A stretch of DNA of 64,000 bases from DASSUC01 sp035650075. GTDB taxonomy: Bacteria > Actinomycetota > Actinomycetes > Mycobacteriales > Micromonosporaceae. A model generated the notes under the pieces. The model worked only from the letters and a program-made list of their open reading frames with translations. It was not told the DNA's origin and did not search any database. The stretch lies in contig DASRII010000468.1 in NCBI GenBank assembly GCA_035650075.1, positions 6,323 through 70,322 of the forward strand, given 5' to 3'. The position numbers were made by a program, and so were the translations under genes. Shown one piece after another: positions 1-7,663 of this stretch. Each line of letters begins with the position of its first letter. The stretch's first letter is position 1.

Positions 1-1
1 C

Positions 2-1231
2 CACGCCATCACCTCCAGCACCCGCCGCACCGTACCGGCCGGTGTCGTCCAGTTCGTGACCAGCATCGGCGTCGGCGTGCTCGTCGGCATCGCCGGTATC
101 GGGGCACTGTGGTTCGTGCTACGCGTTCTGCGCGTGGGCGAGGTGCTCGGTACCCTCGCTCAACTCGCGGTCGTGATCGCGGTCGCGGCGATCTGCGAGG
201 TGGTCCGAGAAGACAGTGGTCTGATCGCCGCCATCATCGTCGGCCTGGCCGTGGCGAACCTGCCCGGCTTCGACATCTCCGCCCGTAGGCCGTTCTTCGA
301 AACCCTGGTTCAGCTCATCCTCGGTCTGCTGTTCATCTCCATCTCCGCCACCGTTGCCCCGGACTCACTTCTCCACCTGGTGGTCCCGACCCTCGGCATG
401 GTCGCGGTACTCGTCCTGATCACCCGGCCGCTGGTGGCCCTGCTGTCCACCTGGCGCACCGAGCTGTCGTCCGGTGAACGGCGTTTCGTCGGCTGGATGG
501 CGCCACGGGGGATCGTCGCGGCCGCCACCGCGTCGACGTTCGCCGCGCAACTGGTGAACCTGGGTCTGGCCGGAGCCACGAAGATCCTGCCCGGCACGTT
601 CCTCGTCATCGTCATGACCGTGACCCTCTACGGGCTGACCGCGGCGCCGGTAGCCCACCGGCTCGGCGTCGTCCGCACGACGCGAGCCCGGCCGCTCCTC
701 ATCGGCGGTGAACCCTGGGTCATCGAGCTGGGGCAGGTACTGCGCACCGTCGGCCTCGACATCCTCATGTGGGCCGGACCCGCTTCCCAACGCGACGCCA
801 TCCGCGCCTCCGGAATCGAACTGGCTCCCGACGAGCTCATCATCGACGCCGCCGATCCCGCTGCCCGGCTCGAGGGCGTCACGTCCGTGCTCCTGCTCAC
901 CGGGGAGGACGACTTCAACGCGGTCGCCGCCGTGATGTTGCGGGGCTACGTCGACGGCCAGGTCTACCGGCTGGCACCCCCGGCACACAGCCACGGCGTC
1001 GTCAGCAGCCGGACCGGCGGGTCGCTGCTGTTCAGCCATGCACTGACCCACGACGTCCTCACCGAGCGGTACCGAGACGGTAGCCGCATCGTCGTCCGTC
1101 CCGCCGACCACGACACCACCGGATACGCGCTGTTGTTTCGGATACGGGCCGACGGCAGCCTCCTACCGGTCACCCGCGATGGCTCCCCACCCGAAGCGCC
1201 CGGCGACACCCTTGTCCTACTCGGGGTCTGA
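2..1231 (+). CDS. cation:proton antiporter with C-terminal RCK-like domain (5' partial)
   Basis: The reading frame is open to the left edge, so the true start lies outside the window. An internal ATG at 56 is not evidence of the start. The first roughly 210 visible residues are strongly hydrophobic, with several membrane helices typical of the C-terminal half of CPA1-type Na+(K+)/H+ exchangers. The segment WMAPRGIVAAATAS resembles the conserved APRG/RG-containing helix of that family. After the last helix comes a soluble domain of about 170 residues with alternating beta/alpha character (RPLLIGGEPW, then SVLLLTGEDDFNAVAA), like the RCK_N/TrkA-N nucleotide-sensing domain of KefB/NhaP2-type transporters. 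Role by family: electroneutral exchange of monovalent cations for protons at the plasma membrane, gated by the cytosolic domain. The ion cannot be told from sequence. The next gene starts 47 bases downstream on the same strand, apparently from its own promoter. Confidence 0.8.
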   Translation, partial: HAITSSTRRTVPAGVVQFVTSIGVGVLVGIAGIGALWFVLRVLRVGEVLGTLAQLAVVIAVAAICEVVREDSGLIAAIIVGLAVANLPGFDISARRPFFETLVQLILGLLFISISATVAPDSLLHLVVPTLGMVAVLVLITRPLVALLSTWRTELSSGERRFVGWMAPRGIVAAATASTFAAQLVNLGLAGATKILPGTFLVIVMTVTLYGLTAAPVAHRLGVVRTTRARPLLIGGEPWVIELGQVLRTVGLDILMWAGPASQRDAIRASGIELAPDELIIDAADPAARLEGVTSVLLLTGEDDFNAVAAVMLRGYVDGQVYRLAPPAHSHGVVSSRTGGSLLFSHALTHDVLTERYRDGSRIVVRPADHDTTGYALLFRIRADGSLLPVTRDGSPPEAPGDTLVLLGV

Positions 1232-1239
1232 AGGGCCGC

Positions 1240-1267
1240 TTAACGCACCGATAAGAAACCCTAAAAT
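1240..1267 (+). promoter_or_regulatory. candidate promoter of the flavinylation operon
   Basis: A -35-like TTAACG (1240-1245) and a -10-like TAAAAT (1262-1267) are separated by 16 bases in an unusually A/T-rich stretch for this genome. Transcription would begin about 5-7 bases before the GTG at 1279, and no Shine-Dalgarno sequence precedes that GTG. A leaderless or nearly leaderless message, common in actinomycetes, is therefore plausible. This is inference from the sequence only. Confidence 0.4.
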
Positions 1268-1278
1268 CTCGCCCTGAA

Positions 1279-2832
1279 GTGTCTCGCGCGGCGCCGGTCG
1301 CGCAGACTGGCGCCGTGCAGCGACCAGCGGACCGATGGGCCGTGGCGCCAGCGCATGACGAGCGGTGGTACCACGAGCGGTGGAACCTCGAGCCCTGGCA
1401 GCACGAGGCGTGGCCGACCGTGGCTCCACCGGCCGAACCCCCGCGGCAGCCCCGGTACCCGGACCAGCGGCCGCGCAGCACCGTGGTGGGGACGCCCGCG
1501 TTGTCGCCGCCGGCCCGCGGTCGCGGGACCCGCCGGTTGCTCGTGCTCGCCGGATGGGTCGGGCTGGGAGTCAGCGTCTGGCTCTGGTTCGCCAACACGC
1601 CGCCGGGGTCGGTGGACGGTACCCCGGCGATGCTGGTCGAGGCGGGTCGCATCACCGGGCTGATCGCCGGCTACGTGTTGCTGGTCCAGGTGCTGTTGAT
1701 GAGCCGGGTGGGCTGGCTCGAGCGGCGGATCGGCGGCAACGAGCTCATGGGCTGGCACCGGGATCTGGGCGGCCTGCTCGTGGTGATGGTCCTGGCCCAC
1801 GCGGCCCTGCTGATTCTCGGCTACGCCGGCTACGACGAGTCATCCCCGATCCATGAGACGTGGTCGATGCTCACCACGTACGAGGACATGATCAGTGCGT
1901 TCGTCGCCACCGGGCTCCTGGTGGGCATCGGCGTGCTCGCCATCCGGGCCATCCGCGCGGTCATGCCGTACGAGCTCTGGTACTTCCTGCATCTGACCAG
2001 TTACGCGGTTCTCCTGCTCAGTTACGGCCACCTCTTCGCCAGCGGCCGCGAACTCGCCGATCTCGGGTTCGGGCGCGTCTACTGGCTTGCCCTGTACGCC
2101 TTCGTGGTGGCCAACCTCGCCTGGGGTCGCCTGCTCGGTCCGGTCGTGCTGAACCTGCGCCACCGCCTGCGCGTCGCCGAGGTGGTGCCGGAGGGCCAGG
2201 ACATGTTCTCCGTCTACATCCGCGGGCGCCGGCTCGACCGCCTCCGGGCCAGGGCGGGACAGTACTTCCGGTGGCGCTTCCTGACCCGTGGATGCTGGTG
2301 GCAGGCGCATCCGTTCTCGCTGTCGGCGGCGCCCAACGACCAGTACCTCCGGCTGACCATCAAGGCCGTCGGCGGCCACACCGAGCGGTTGCGGTGGCTC
2401 GAACCGGGGGCACGCGTCTTCGCGGAGGGTCCGTCCGGCGTGTTCACCGCGGACCGTCGCACCCGGTACCGTGCATTGCTCATCGCCGGGGGCAGCGGGA
2501 TAGCGCCGATCCGCGCGCTGCTGGAGGAGTTGCCCCGCGGTGCGATCGTGATCTACCGGGCCAGTTCACCGGCGGACCTGATCTTCCGGGAGGAGCTGGA
2601 CTGGTTGGCGACGCGACGCGACGCCGAGGTCTACTACGTCATCGGCGCGCGGAACGATCCGGTCCCGCGACAGGTGATGTCTCCCAAGGGCCTCCGCGGG
2701 ATCGTGCCCGACGTGCAGCGCCGCGATGTCTACCTGTGCGGGCCGGAGGGCCTCGTCACGTCAGCCGTCGCGATCCTGCGCCGGTTGCGCGTGCGCCGCA
2801 AGCAGATCCACGTCGACCCGTTCGAGTTCTGA
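1279..2832 (+). CDS. ferric-reductase-like transmembrane flavocytochrome with FAD/NAD(P)-binding domains
   Basis: This 517-residue protein has three parts. Residues 1-85 are soluble, proline-rich and tryptophan-rich, with repeated W/E/H spacing (DERWYHERW, then EPWQHEAW). Residues about 86-290 form five to six membrane helices with the histidines expected for b-type heme (GWHRDLGG; FLHLTSYAVLLLSYGH). From about residue 295 there is a ferredoxin-NADP reductase-like half with an FAD region (RAGQYFRWRF, HPFSLSAAP) and a nucleotide-binding region (LLIAGGSGIAPIRALL, YLCGPEGL). Family role: transfers electrons from cytosolic NAD(P)H through FAD and heme across the membrane. The next two genes (FMN-binding protein and ApbE) follow within 1 base, so the outward acceptor is probably the flavinylated partner. 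The GTG start is uncertain because no ribosome-binding site is visible. A later start would remove the tryptophan-rich tail but not the catalytic parts. Confidence 0.85.
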   Translation: MSRAAPVAQTGAVQRPADRWAVAPAHDERWYHERWNLEPWQHEAWPTVAPPAEPPRQPRYPDQRPRSTVVGTPALSPPARGRGTRRLLVLAGWVGLGVSVWLWFANTPPGSVDGTPAMLVEAGRITGLIAGYVLLVQVLLMSRVGWLERRIGGNELMGWHRDLGGLLVVMVLAHAALLILGYAGYDESSPIHETWSMLTTYEDMISAFVATGLLVGIGVLAIRAIRAVMPYELWYFLHLTSYAVLLLSYGHLFASGRELADLGFGRVYWLALYAFVVANLAWGRLLGPVVLNLRHRLRVAEVVPEGQDMFSVYIRGRRLDRLRARAGQYFRWRFLTRGCWWQAHPFSLSAAPNDQYLRLTIKAVGGHTERLRWLEPGARVFAEGPSGVFTADRRTRYRALLIAGGSGIAPIRALLEELPRGAIVIYRASSPADLIFREELDWLATRRDAEVYYVIGARNDPVPRQVMSPKGLRGIVPDVQRRDVYLCGPEGLVTSAVAILRRLRVRRKQIHVDPFEF

Positions 2833-3305
2833 TGCGTCGCGTCATCCTCTGGCTCGTCGGCACCGCCATCGGCACCACGGTGTTGGTGGGTGTGAAGGCG
2901 GCGCCCGGCACTCTGCCGTTCGACCGGTCGGCGGAGGCCCCGCTGGATCCGGCCGCCAGCGGCACGCCCATCCCGGCCATCACGCGGACCACGGCGCCTA
3001 GCCCGAGCGCCAAGACCCCGACCCGGTCGAGGACCACCACCGCGCCGGTCACGCGCACAATCGTGGGCGACGCCTTCCCCGCCCGGGACTTTGGCGACGT
3101 TCAGGTCAAGGTCGTCCTGACCGGCGACCACATCGACGACATCATCGTGGTGCAGATGTCGAACCGCCCACGCAAGGCACCGAGCCTACTGCGCGCGGAG
3201 GCCCTCGCCGAGCAGAGCGCGGACAACCTGACCAACATCTCGGGAGCCACCTATACCTCCGAGGCCTACGTGCGGTCGTTGCGGTCCGCGCTGGCCAAGG
3301 CCTGA
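2832..3305 (+). CDS. membrane-anchored FMN-binding domain protein (flavinylation target)
   Basis: This 157-residue protein has one N-terminal hydrophobic segment (residues 4-21; signal peptide or anchor), then a Ser/Thr/Pro-rich linker (about 35-75), and a C-terminal FMN_bind domain. The domain ends in NLTNISGATYTS. The SGAT motif, with Thr140 as the residue expected to receive FMN through a phosphoester bond, is the classic ApbE target sequence seen in NqrC, RnfG and related proteins. Its ATG shares one base with the stop codon of the upstream reductase gene (TGATG), and the ApbE gene begins 1 base after its own stop. The three products very probably work as one extracytoplasmic electron-transfer unit. 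The terminal electron acceptor is not encoded nearby. Confidence 0.88.
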   Translation: MRRVILWLVGTAIGTTVLVGVKAAPGTLPFDRSAEAPLDPAASGTPIPAITRTTAPSPSAKTPTRSRTTTAPVTRTIVGDAFPARDFGDVQVKVVLTGDHIDDIIVVQMSNRPRKAPSLLRAEALAEQSADNLTNISGATYTSEAYVRSLRSALAKA

Positions 3306-3306
3306 C

Positions 3307-4047
3307 ATGACTGGGTACCGGCGCAGCGTGACCGTGATGGGGACGGTCGCGACGGTCGAGCTGTACGACGCACCCGACGCCGAGCGGCTCGCCGACGAGG
3401 TGTTCGCGTGGTTGCGCGAGGTGGACCGCCGGTTCAGCACGTACCGCGCCGGCAGCGACGTCAACCGGCTGCACCGCGGCGAGCTGACGCTGGCGGAGTG
3501 CGCGCCGGAGGTGTCGGAGGTGCTGGCGCGCTGCGCGGAGTTCTGGCGCGACACCGACGGCTACTTCGACGTGTACGCGACCGGCCGGCTCGACCCGTCC
3601 GGCTATGTCAAGGGCTGGTCCGTACAGGTCGCGTCGGAACGGCTGTTCGCGGCGGGAGCGGTCAACCACCTGGTGGACGCGGGCGGTGACATCCAGACCC
3701 GGGGACGGCCCGCGCCGGACGCCCGGTGGGAGATCGGCATCCGGCATCCGTGGCACCCAGCCTCGGTGTGTGCGGTCGTGACCGGTACCGACCTCGCGGT
3801 GGCCACCTCGGGCACCTACGAGCGCGGCTGCCACGTCGTCGACCCGCGTACCGGTCGGCCCAGGGGAGATCTGCGATCGGTCACGGTCGTCGGCCGGGAT
3901 CTGGGGACCGCCGACGTCTACGCCACCGCCGCCGTGGCTATGGGACCGCCGGCACTGCGCTGGCTCGCCGGGCTGGACGGGTACGAGTCGATGGTCGTCA
4001 CCGAAGAAGGAGTGAGCTACCGGTCGGCCGGGCTACCCGTCGCGTGA
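3307..4047 (+). CDS. apbE: FAD:protein FMN transferase
   Basis: This 246-residue protein is somewhat shorter than typical ApbE proteins (about 300-350) but keeps the diagnostic motifs: FSTYRAGSDVNRL near residue 43, DPSGYVKGW near 97, DAGGDIQTRG near 120, ATSGTYERG followed by HVVDPRTG near 160-175, and TADVYATAAVAM near 205. The family moves FMN from FAD onto a threonine of target proteins in the presence of Mg2+. The immediate upstream gene supplies a perfect SGAT target. No N-terminal lipoprotein signal is visible, so the enzyme may act in the cytosol before export or be exported by another route. Its 3' end overlaps the convergent membrane-protein gene by 50 bases. Confidence 0.93.
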   Translation: MTGYRRSVTVMGTVATVELYDAPDAERLADEVFAWLREVDRRFSTYRAGSDVNRLHRGELTLAECAPEVSEVLARCAEFWRDTDGYFDVYATGRLDPSGYVKGWSVQVASERLFAAGAVNHLVDAGGDIQTRGRPAPDARWEIGIRHPWHPASVCAVVTGTDLAVATSGTYERGCHVVDPRTGRPRGDLRSVTVVGRDLGTADVYATAAVAMGPPALRWLAGLDGYESMVVTEEGVSYRSAGLPVA

Positions 4048-4582
4048 GACGGACGGCGGCGAACCCGGTGAGGGCCGCCGCGGTGACCGCCATGGCCGCC
4101 GCCCCCAGCAGGCCGATCGCGACGGTCAGCGCCACCGGCTGGCCCGGCCGCCACAGCGGGGTGCTGACCGCGACGAAGACGAGCAACGCGGCCAGCCAGG
4201 CACCCGCGGTGGTGACTATCCACAGTGGCCAGCCGTACCCGTACCGGCGGAGGACGAGCACCGCGGGTGGAACAGCGCCCAGCCGATCGCCCAGGGAACT
4301 GGGCAGCATCCCGATCGCGTACGCGAGTACGGCGGCGGCACCGGTGGCCAACGCGAAGTCGCGCGGCGGCAGGCGGGGAAGTGCCTTGCGCAGAGCCCAG
4401 CCCTGCGCCGCTCCGAGAGCCAGCCCTTCCACCGACCCGGCGATCAGCAGGAGGAGGTACGTGGTCGGCGCGTCGAGCGCGGCCGCTGTGGCGCCGCCCC
4501 CGGCGAGCGCGGGTGCGACGAACCCGAGCAGCTCGCCGGCGGTGGTCGAGACCGTCCAGCGACGCCACAGCGGCCAGTCCAT
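3998..4582 (-). CDS. polytopic membrane protein of unknown function
   Basis: This 194-residue, alanine- and leucine-rich protein has about five predicted membrane helices, beginning after MDWPLWRRWTVSTT. Glycines and a charged RR pair mark the loops. I do not recognise the family. The start is an ATG preceded by a GAGGGA-like ribosome-binding site, and the sequence around the start carries the inverted repeat AGTCCA-TTG-TGGACT. It is convergent with apbE and overlaps its last 50 bases. It lies 12 bases downstream of the Acg-type nitroreductase on the same strand, so it may be the last gene of that transcript. Confidence 0.6.
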   Translation of the reverse strand: MDWPLWRRWTVSTTAGELLGFVAPALAGGGATAAALDAPTTYLLLLIAGSVEGLALGAAQGWALRKALPRLPPRDFALATGAAAVLAYAIGMLPSSLGDRLGAVPPAVLVLRRYGYGWPLWIVTTAGAWLAALLVFVAVSTPLWRPGQPVALTVAIGLLGAAAMAVTAAALTGFAAVRLTRRVARPTGSSLLLR

Positions 4583-4594
4583 TGTGGACTCCCT

Positions 4595-5551
4595 CTAACG
4601 TCCAGGCAGGACGACGTCGTCCACCGCGCGCCGCGGGGTGGCCAGCGCGGGGGTGGTCGGGTAGCCGATCCGCAGGACCGACTGGACGACCTGCCCGGTA
4701 GCCGAGTCGGTCAACAGCATCCGCAGCCGAGGTACCTCCAGGAGTTGGCTCAGCGGCGTCGCGGCCAGCCCGCGCGTCGTGGCGGTGAGCAGTATCCGTT
4801 GCAGCGCGGTACCGGCCCGTAGCCAGTCCACAGTGGAGTCTCCGTCGGTGAACAGCAGGATCAGCGTGGGATCCGGTTCGAAGTCGACGACCGCGGTCGG
4901 GGCGCCGTGGCCGAGCGCGAAGTCCCGCAGCGGAAGCGCCCGGTCGGTGGCTCGCGGGCCGAAGGCTTGCCGGGGTACCCCGTCGCGGCGACCGACACCG
5001 CCGGGCGTGGTCCAGGCGGACAGTTCGGCCCGGTACCGGGGATCGGTGCGCATCCGGTTCTCGGCGGTGCGGGTGAGGCTGAGCACCCCGTCGCGCAGCG
5101 GCGGGTCGACGGCGAGCAGCGCCGCGCCCTCGGCGACCGCCGCACCGGCGAGTTCCTGCATGACGCCGAAGGGGACCGGCCGGTCGGCGAACGGCCGGCG
5201 GTTGGTGTGCCGGCGTGGGATCGCCTCGGCGAGTGCGACGACCGCCGCCGGTGGCGGTGCGGCCGGTCCGATGGACACGCTCGCCATCAGGTCCGGCTCG
5301 CCGGTATCGGGCATCAGCCGGACCCGGGCTTCGTAGCCGTGCGCGCGCACGGCCAGCCGCAGGTTGAAGACGGCGGCGCCGACGCTCACGCACATCTCGC
5401 GGCCGTCCGGGTCGAGCGCGGCCAGTTGCCGCCGCCGGTCGACCAGGACGTCGATCGCGTCGTCGCGGGGTCGGAACAGCCACGGCTGGGTGTTGTGTAT
5501 CGACGGCGCGCTGGTCGCCGCGACCAGCCACTCGCGCACTGTCCCTCTCAT
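4595..5551 (-). CDS. Acg-family FMN-binding nitroreductase-like protein
   Basis: About 318 residues from the chosen ATG at 5551. An upstream in-frame start at 5608 would add a low-complexity tail. The opening region contains APSIHNTQPW, the signature of the actinobacterial Acg family (mycobacterial Acg and Rv3131 type), followed by NLRLAVRAHGYEARV and RRHTNRRPFADRPVP. These proteins have the nitroreductase fold, usually bind FMN and lack part of the standard catalytic lid. Some appear to sequester flavin rather than reduce nitro compounds. In mycobacteria the family belongs to the DosR dormancy regulon. A DosR-like box lies 59 bases upstream of the start, and a second Acg paralogue is encoded at 9552-10532. 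It is probably the promoter-proximal gene of a two-gene unit with the membrane protein at 3998-4582. Confidence 0.85.
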   Translation of the reverse strand: MRGTVREWLVAATSAPSIHNTQPWLFRPRDDAIDVLVDRRRQLAALDPDGREMCVSVGAAVFNLRLAVRAHGYEARVRLMPDTGEPDLMASVSIGPAAPPPAAVVALAEAIPRRHTNRRPFADRPVPFGVMQELAGAAVAEGAALLAVDPPLRDGVLSLTRTAENRMRTDPRYRAELSAWTTPGGVGRRDGVPRQAFGPRATDRALPLRDFALGHGAPTAVVDFEPDPTLILLFTDGDSTVDWLRAGTALQRILLTATTRGLAATPLSQLLEVPRLRMLLTDSATGQVVQSVLRIGYPTTPALATPRRAVDDVVLPGR

Positions 5552-5609
5552 GCGGTCAGCTTCGCCGGTGCCGGGCTCGCGCGGACACGGCCACAAGGTG
5601 CCCGGCATC

Positions 5610-5623
5610 GGGCCAAAGGTCCT
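5610..5623 (-). promoter_or_regulatory. DosR/DevR-like box before the first Acg nitroreductase
   Basis: On the minus strand the sequence is AGGACCTTTGGCCC, a 5-4-5 arrangement matching GGGAC-N4-GGCCC-type DevR/DosR sites. It lies 59 bases before the nitroreductase ATG. It touches the stop codon of the upstream PNPOx gene, so the nitroreductase probably has its own promoter. A near-identical box lies in front of the second nitroreductase. Confidence 0.55.
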
Positions 5624-6102
5624 CAGGCGACGGGTACGCGGCCCCGGGCGAGAACCGGATCGCGCATTCGCATCAGCGCAACCCCTATCCCGTACGTCAC
5701 GAAGCGGCCCACGGGGCGGATCTCGACGATCCGGCAGGTGTCCCGCCGTTCGGGCGGCAACAGGCGTCCCAACTGTGCCAGCACGCGCTCGCCGTCCGGC
5801 GAGTCGGGCGCGTGTACGACCGCCGAGGCGTGGCAGCTGATCGTCGCCGGTGGGATCGGGAACACCAGCGACATGATGCCGCCGCGGCGTACCGGTACCG
5901 GTACCGTGACCGCGACCCGGCCACTGGTCGCGATGTGCCTGGCCTTCCAGCTGTCCGCCGCGACCACCACGAACATCCGCCGGTCGAGGACGGTGTAGAC
6001 GACGCCGCTGGACCGCGGTTCGCCGTCGGGCGTGACGTGGCTGACGACCGCGAACGACGCCTTGGCCAGGTGCCGCCAGATCTGTTCCGTGGTTGTCGAC
6101 AC
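5623..6102 (-). CDS. pyridoxamine 5'-phosphate oxidase-fold flavoprotein
   Basis: This 159-residue protein begins MSTTTEQIWRHLAKASFAVVS and continues with VTPDGEPRSSGVVYTV, WKARHIATSGRVAVTVPV and QLGRLLPP. This is the split beta-barrel of the PNPOx/FMN- or F420-binding superfamily. Such small proteins bind FMN or F420 and reduce various substrates, and the cofactor cannot be decided by eye. It lies 10 bases downstream of the serine hydrolase gene on the same strand and upstream of the Acg nitroreductase. A flavoprotein in this setting fits a redox or dormancy theme. Confidence 0.8.
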   Translation of the reverse strand: MSTTTEQIWRHLAKASFAVVSHVTPDGEPRSSGVVYTVLDRRMFVVVAADSWKARHIATSGRVAVTVPVPVRRGGIMSLVFPIPPATISCHASAVVHAPDSPDGERVLAQLGRLLPPERRDTCRIVEIRPVGRFVTYGIGVALMRMRDPVLARGRVPVA

Positions 6103-6112
6103 CGTCTTCTCC

Positions 6113-7531
6113 TCACCGGACTCGACGAAACGTCATCGGCATGAACTCGAGATGGACTGTGGTGGCACCGGTTCCGCGGCCGAACACGACGCGGGCGGTG
6201 CCGATGCCGTACCGGGACAGGTCGATCCGGAAGACGTACGGGTCGTCGGGGTCGTCCGGGTGCAACTCGAAGCCCCGGAGCAGGCTCGGCACCGGGCTCA
6301 ACCCGCGCAGCACGAGCTTGCCCCCACGGGCGAACACCCCTATGCCGGCGCCCAGCATCATCCGGGCGCGCACGTCGCTGAGCCGGCCCGACAGGGCGTA
6401 CCAGCCGCAGATCTCGTTCCACAGCTCGGGGTGCTGTGCGATGTCGGTACGGATGATTGGCTCCCGGACGCCGAGCAGCTCGGCGAGCAGGCCCGCGGTC
6501 TGGCCGGGCAGCCACAGCATGGCCTGGCGCGCGCCGTTGGTGAAGGCCATGACGCCCACGCCGTGGTCGGGTGCCGCGAATATCTGCGAGGTGAAGCCCG
6601 GCAGTATCCCGCCGTGCTCGACCGCGGTGTGTCCGCCGGTGACAGCGCGCCAGAACGCCAGACCCATCCCCGGGATTCGGGGATCGGGCCGGTACTGCGG
6701 CGCGAACATGGTGGTCAGCGTCGCCGGCTCGAGTACCGAGCCGTGTTCGTTGCCGCCACCGCCCAGCAGCGCTGCGAGGTACCGGCCCATGTCGCGGGTG
6801 GTGGAGTAGGCGGAGGCCGCTCCGGCGGTAATCATCTCGCGATGGGCGATCGGCTTCGCGCCGCCCGAACGCAGCCCGTACCCGGTCGCCAGCCGGGACC
6901 GGATCGCGCTGGTGCGCACGAGGCTCGTGTCGGTCATGCCGATCGGTTCGAAGACGCGTTCGCGAAGGTACTCGGGCAGCGGCGTCCCGCTGACATCCTC
7001 GACGAGCTGGCCGAGGGTGGCGAAGCCGTGGTTGGTGTAGGTCCACCGGCTTCCCGGCTCGGCATGGACGTGCAGACCACCCCGGTAGTACTCGGCGAGC
7101 GTCGGTACCGGCCGGTCCGCCGGCACGCTCTCGCCGAAGTCGCGTCGGAACGCGTCAGACGCGTGCAGCACCTCGCCGAGGCCGGCGGTATGGGTCAGCA
7201 GATGCCGTACCGTCGCAGGCCCGAAGCCGGGCCGGTCAGAAACCAGTCGGTAGGCGCGCAGGTAGTCGTTGGCCGGCGCGTCCAGGTCGACCAGGCCCCG
7301 CTCGTACAGTTGCATCACCGCGATCCCGGTAAAGGTCTTGGTGATGGACGCGACCCGGAATGCGGTGTCCTCGGTGATCGGCGTACCCGACGCGATGTCG
7401 GCGACGCCGTGTCCCTGGAAGAGCCGCAGGGATCCGTCTCGGACCACACCGACCGCCAGACCGATGGCCGGCCAGCGGTTGAGAATCTCGTCGACCCGCG
7501 CCTGTATCGCGGGCGCATCGATGTCATGCAT
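6113..7531 (-). CDS. serine hydrolase of the class C beta-lactamase / penicillin-binding protein fold
   Basis: This 472-residue protein has the active-site SxxK motif at residues 62-65 (ASITKTFTG), the YxN triad at 165-167 (WTYTNHGF) and a later HGG motif (VEHGGILPGF). The fold covers class C beta-lactamases, DD-peptidases, esterases and D-aminopeptidases, so substrate cannot be inferred. No signal peptide is visible, which argues for a cytosolic esterase or peptidase. The last about 120 residues are an extra beta-rich region (for example WYALSGRLSDVRARM), like the C-terminal domain of longer family members. It is divergent from the WS/DGAT gene; the 132-base gap holds a palindrome resembling the DosR-like boxes. 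The PNPOx gene follows after 10 bases. Confidence 0.88.
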   Translation of the reverse strand: MHDIDAPAIQARVDEILNRWPAIGLAVGVVRDGSLRLFQGHGVADIASGTPITEDTAFRVASITKTFTGIAVMQLYERGLVDLDAPANDYLRAYRLVSDRPGFGPATVRHLLTHTAGLGEVLHASDAFRRDFGESVPADRPVPTLAEYYRGGLHVHAEPGSRWTYTNHGFATLGQLVEDVSGTPLPEYLRERVFEPIGMTDTSLVRTSAIRSRLATGYGLRSGGAKPIAHREMITAGAASAYSTTRDMGRYLAALLGGGGNEHGSVLEPATLTTMFAPQYRPDPRIPGMGLAFWRAVTGGHTAVEHGGILPGFTSQIFAAPDHGVGVMAFTNGARQAMLWLPGQTAGLLAELLGVREPIIRTDIAQHPELWNEICGWYALSGRLSDVRARMMLGAGIGVFARGGKLVLRGLSPVPSLLRGFELHPDDPDDPYVFRIDLSRYGIGTARVVFGRGTGATTVHLEFMPMTFRRVR

Positions 7532-7601
7532 GGCGACCTCCCTCCCTTCGACGTTGCGCCGGTTGTCGCCGCCGCGAACGAGGCCACCGACCCGTCACGC
7601 C

Positions 7602-7615
7602 GGGCCGAACGGCCC
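7602..7615. promoter_or_regulatory. palindromic DosR-like box between the serine hydrolase and WS/DGAT genes
   Basis: The sequence GGGCCGAACGGCCC has the same 5-4-5 layout as the boxes at 5610-5623 and 10598-10611. It lies 49 bases before the WS/DGAT ATG and 71 bases before the serine-hydrolase start, so it could serve either divergent promoter. It is the most symmetric but least DosR-like of the three, having C instead of A in the fourth position. Confidence 0.4.
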
Positions 7616-7663
7616 TGACCGGCGCCGCCGGTCTCGGCGAGGCTGGTGGGTGAACCGGGGGTG

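Noticed and set aside
4017..5531. Long arginine-rich minus-strand frame of about 500 codons overlapping the nitroreductase and membrane-protein genes
   Set aside because: Composition is the R/G/P-rich pattern of a shadow frame in 70% G+C DNA. The recognised genes on the same strand in other frames explain the region.
6113..7531. Serine hydrolase as a beta-lactamase resistance gene
   Set aside because: The motifs fit the broad fold, but there is no signal peptide and the context is redox/dormancy. Esterase or peptidase activity is at least as likely.
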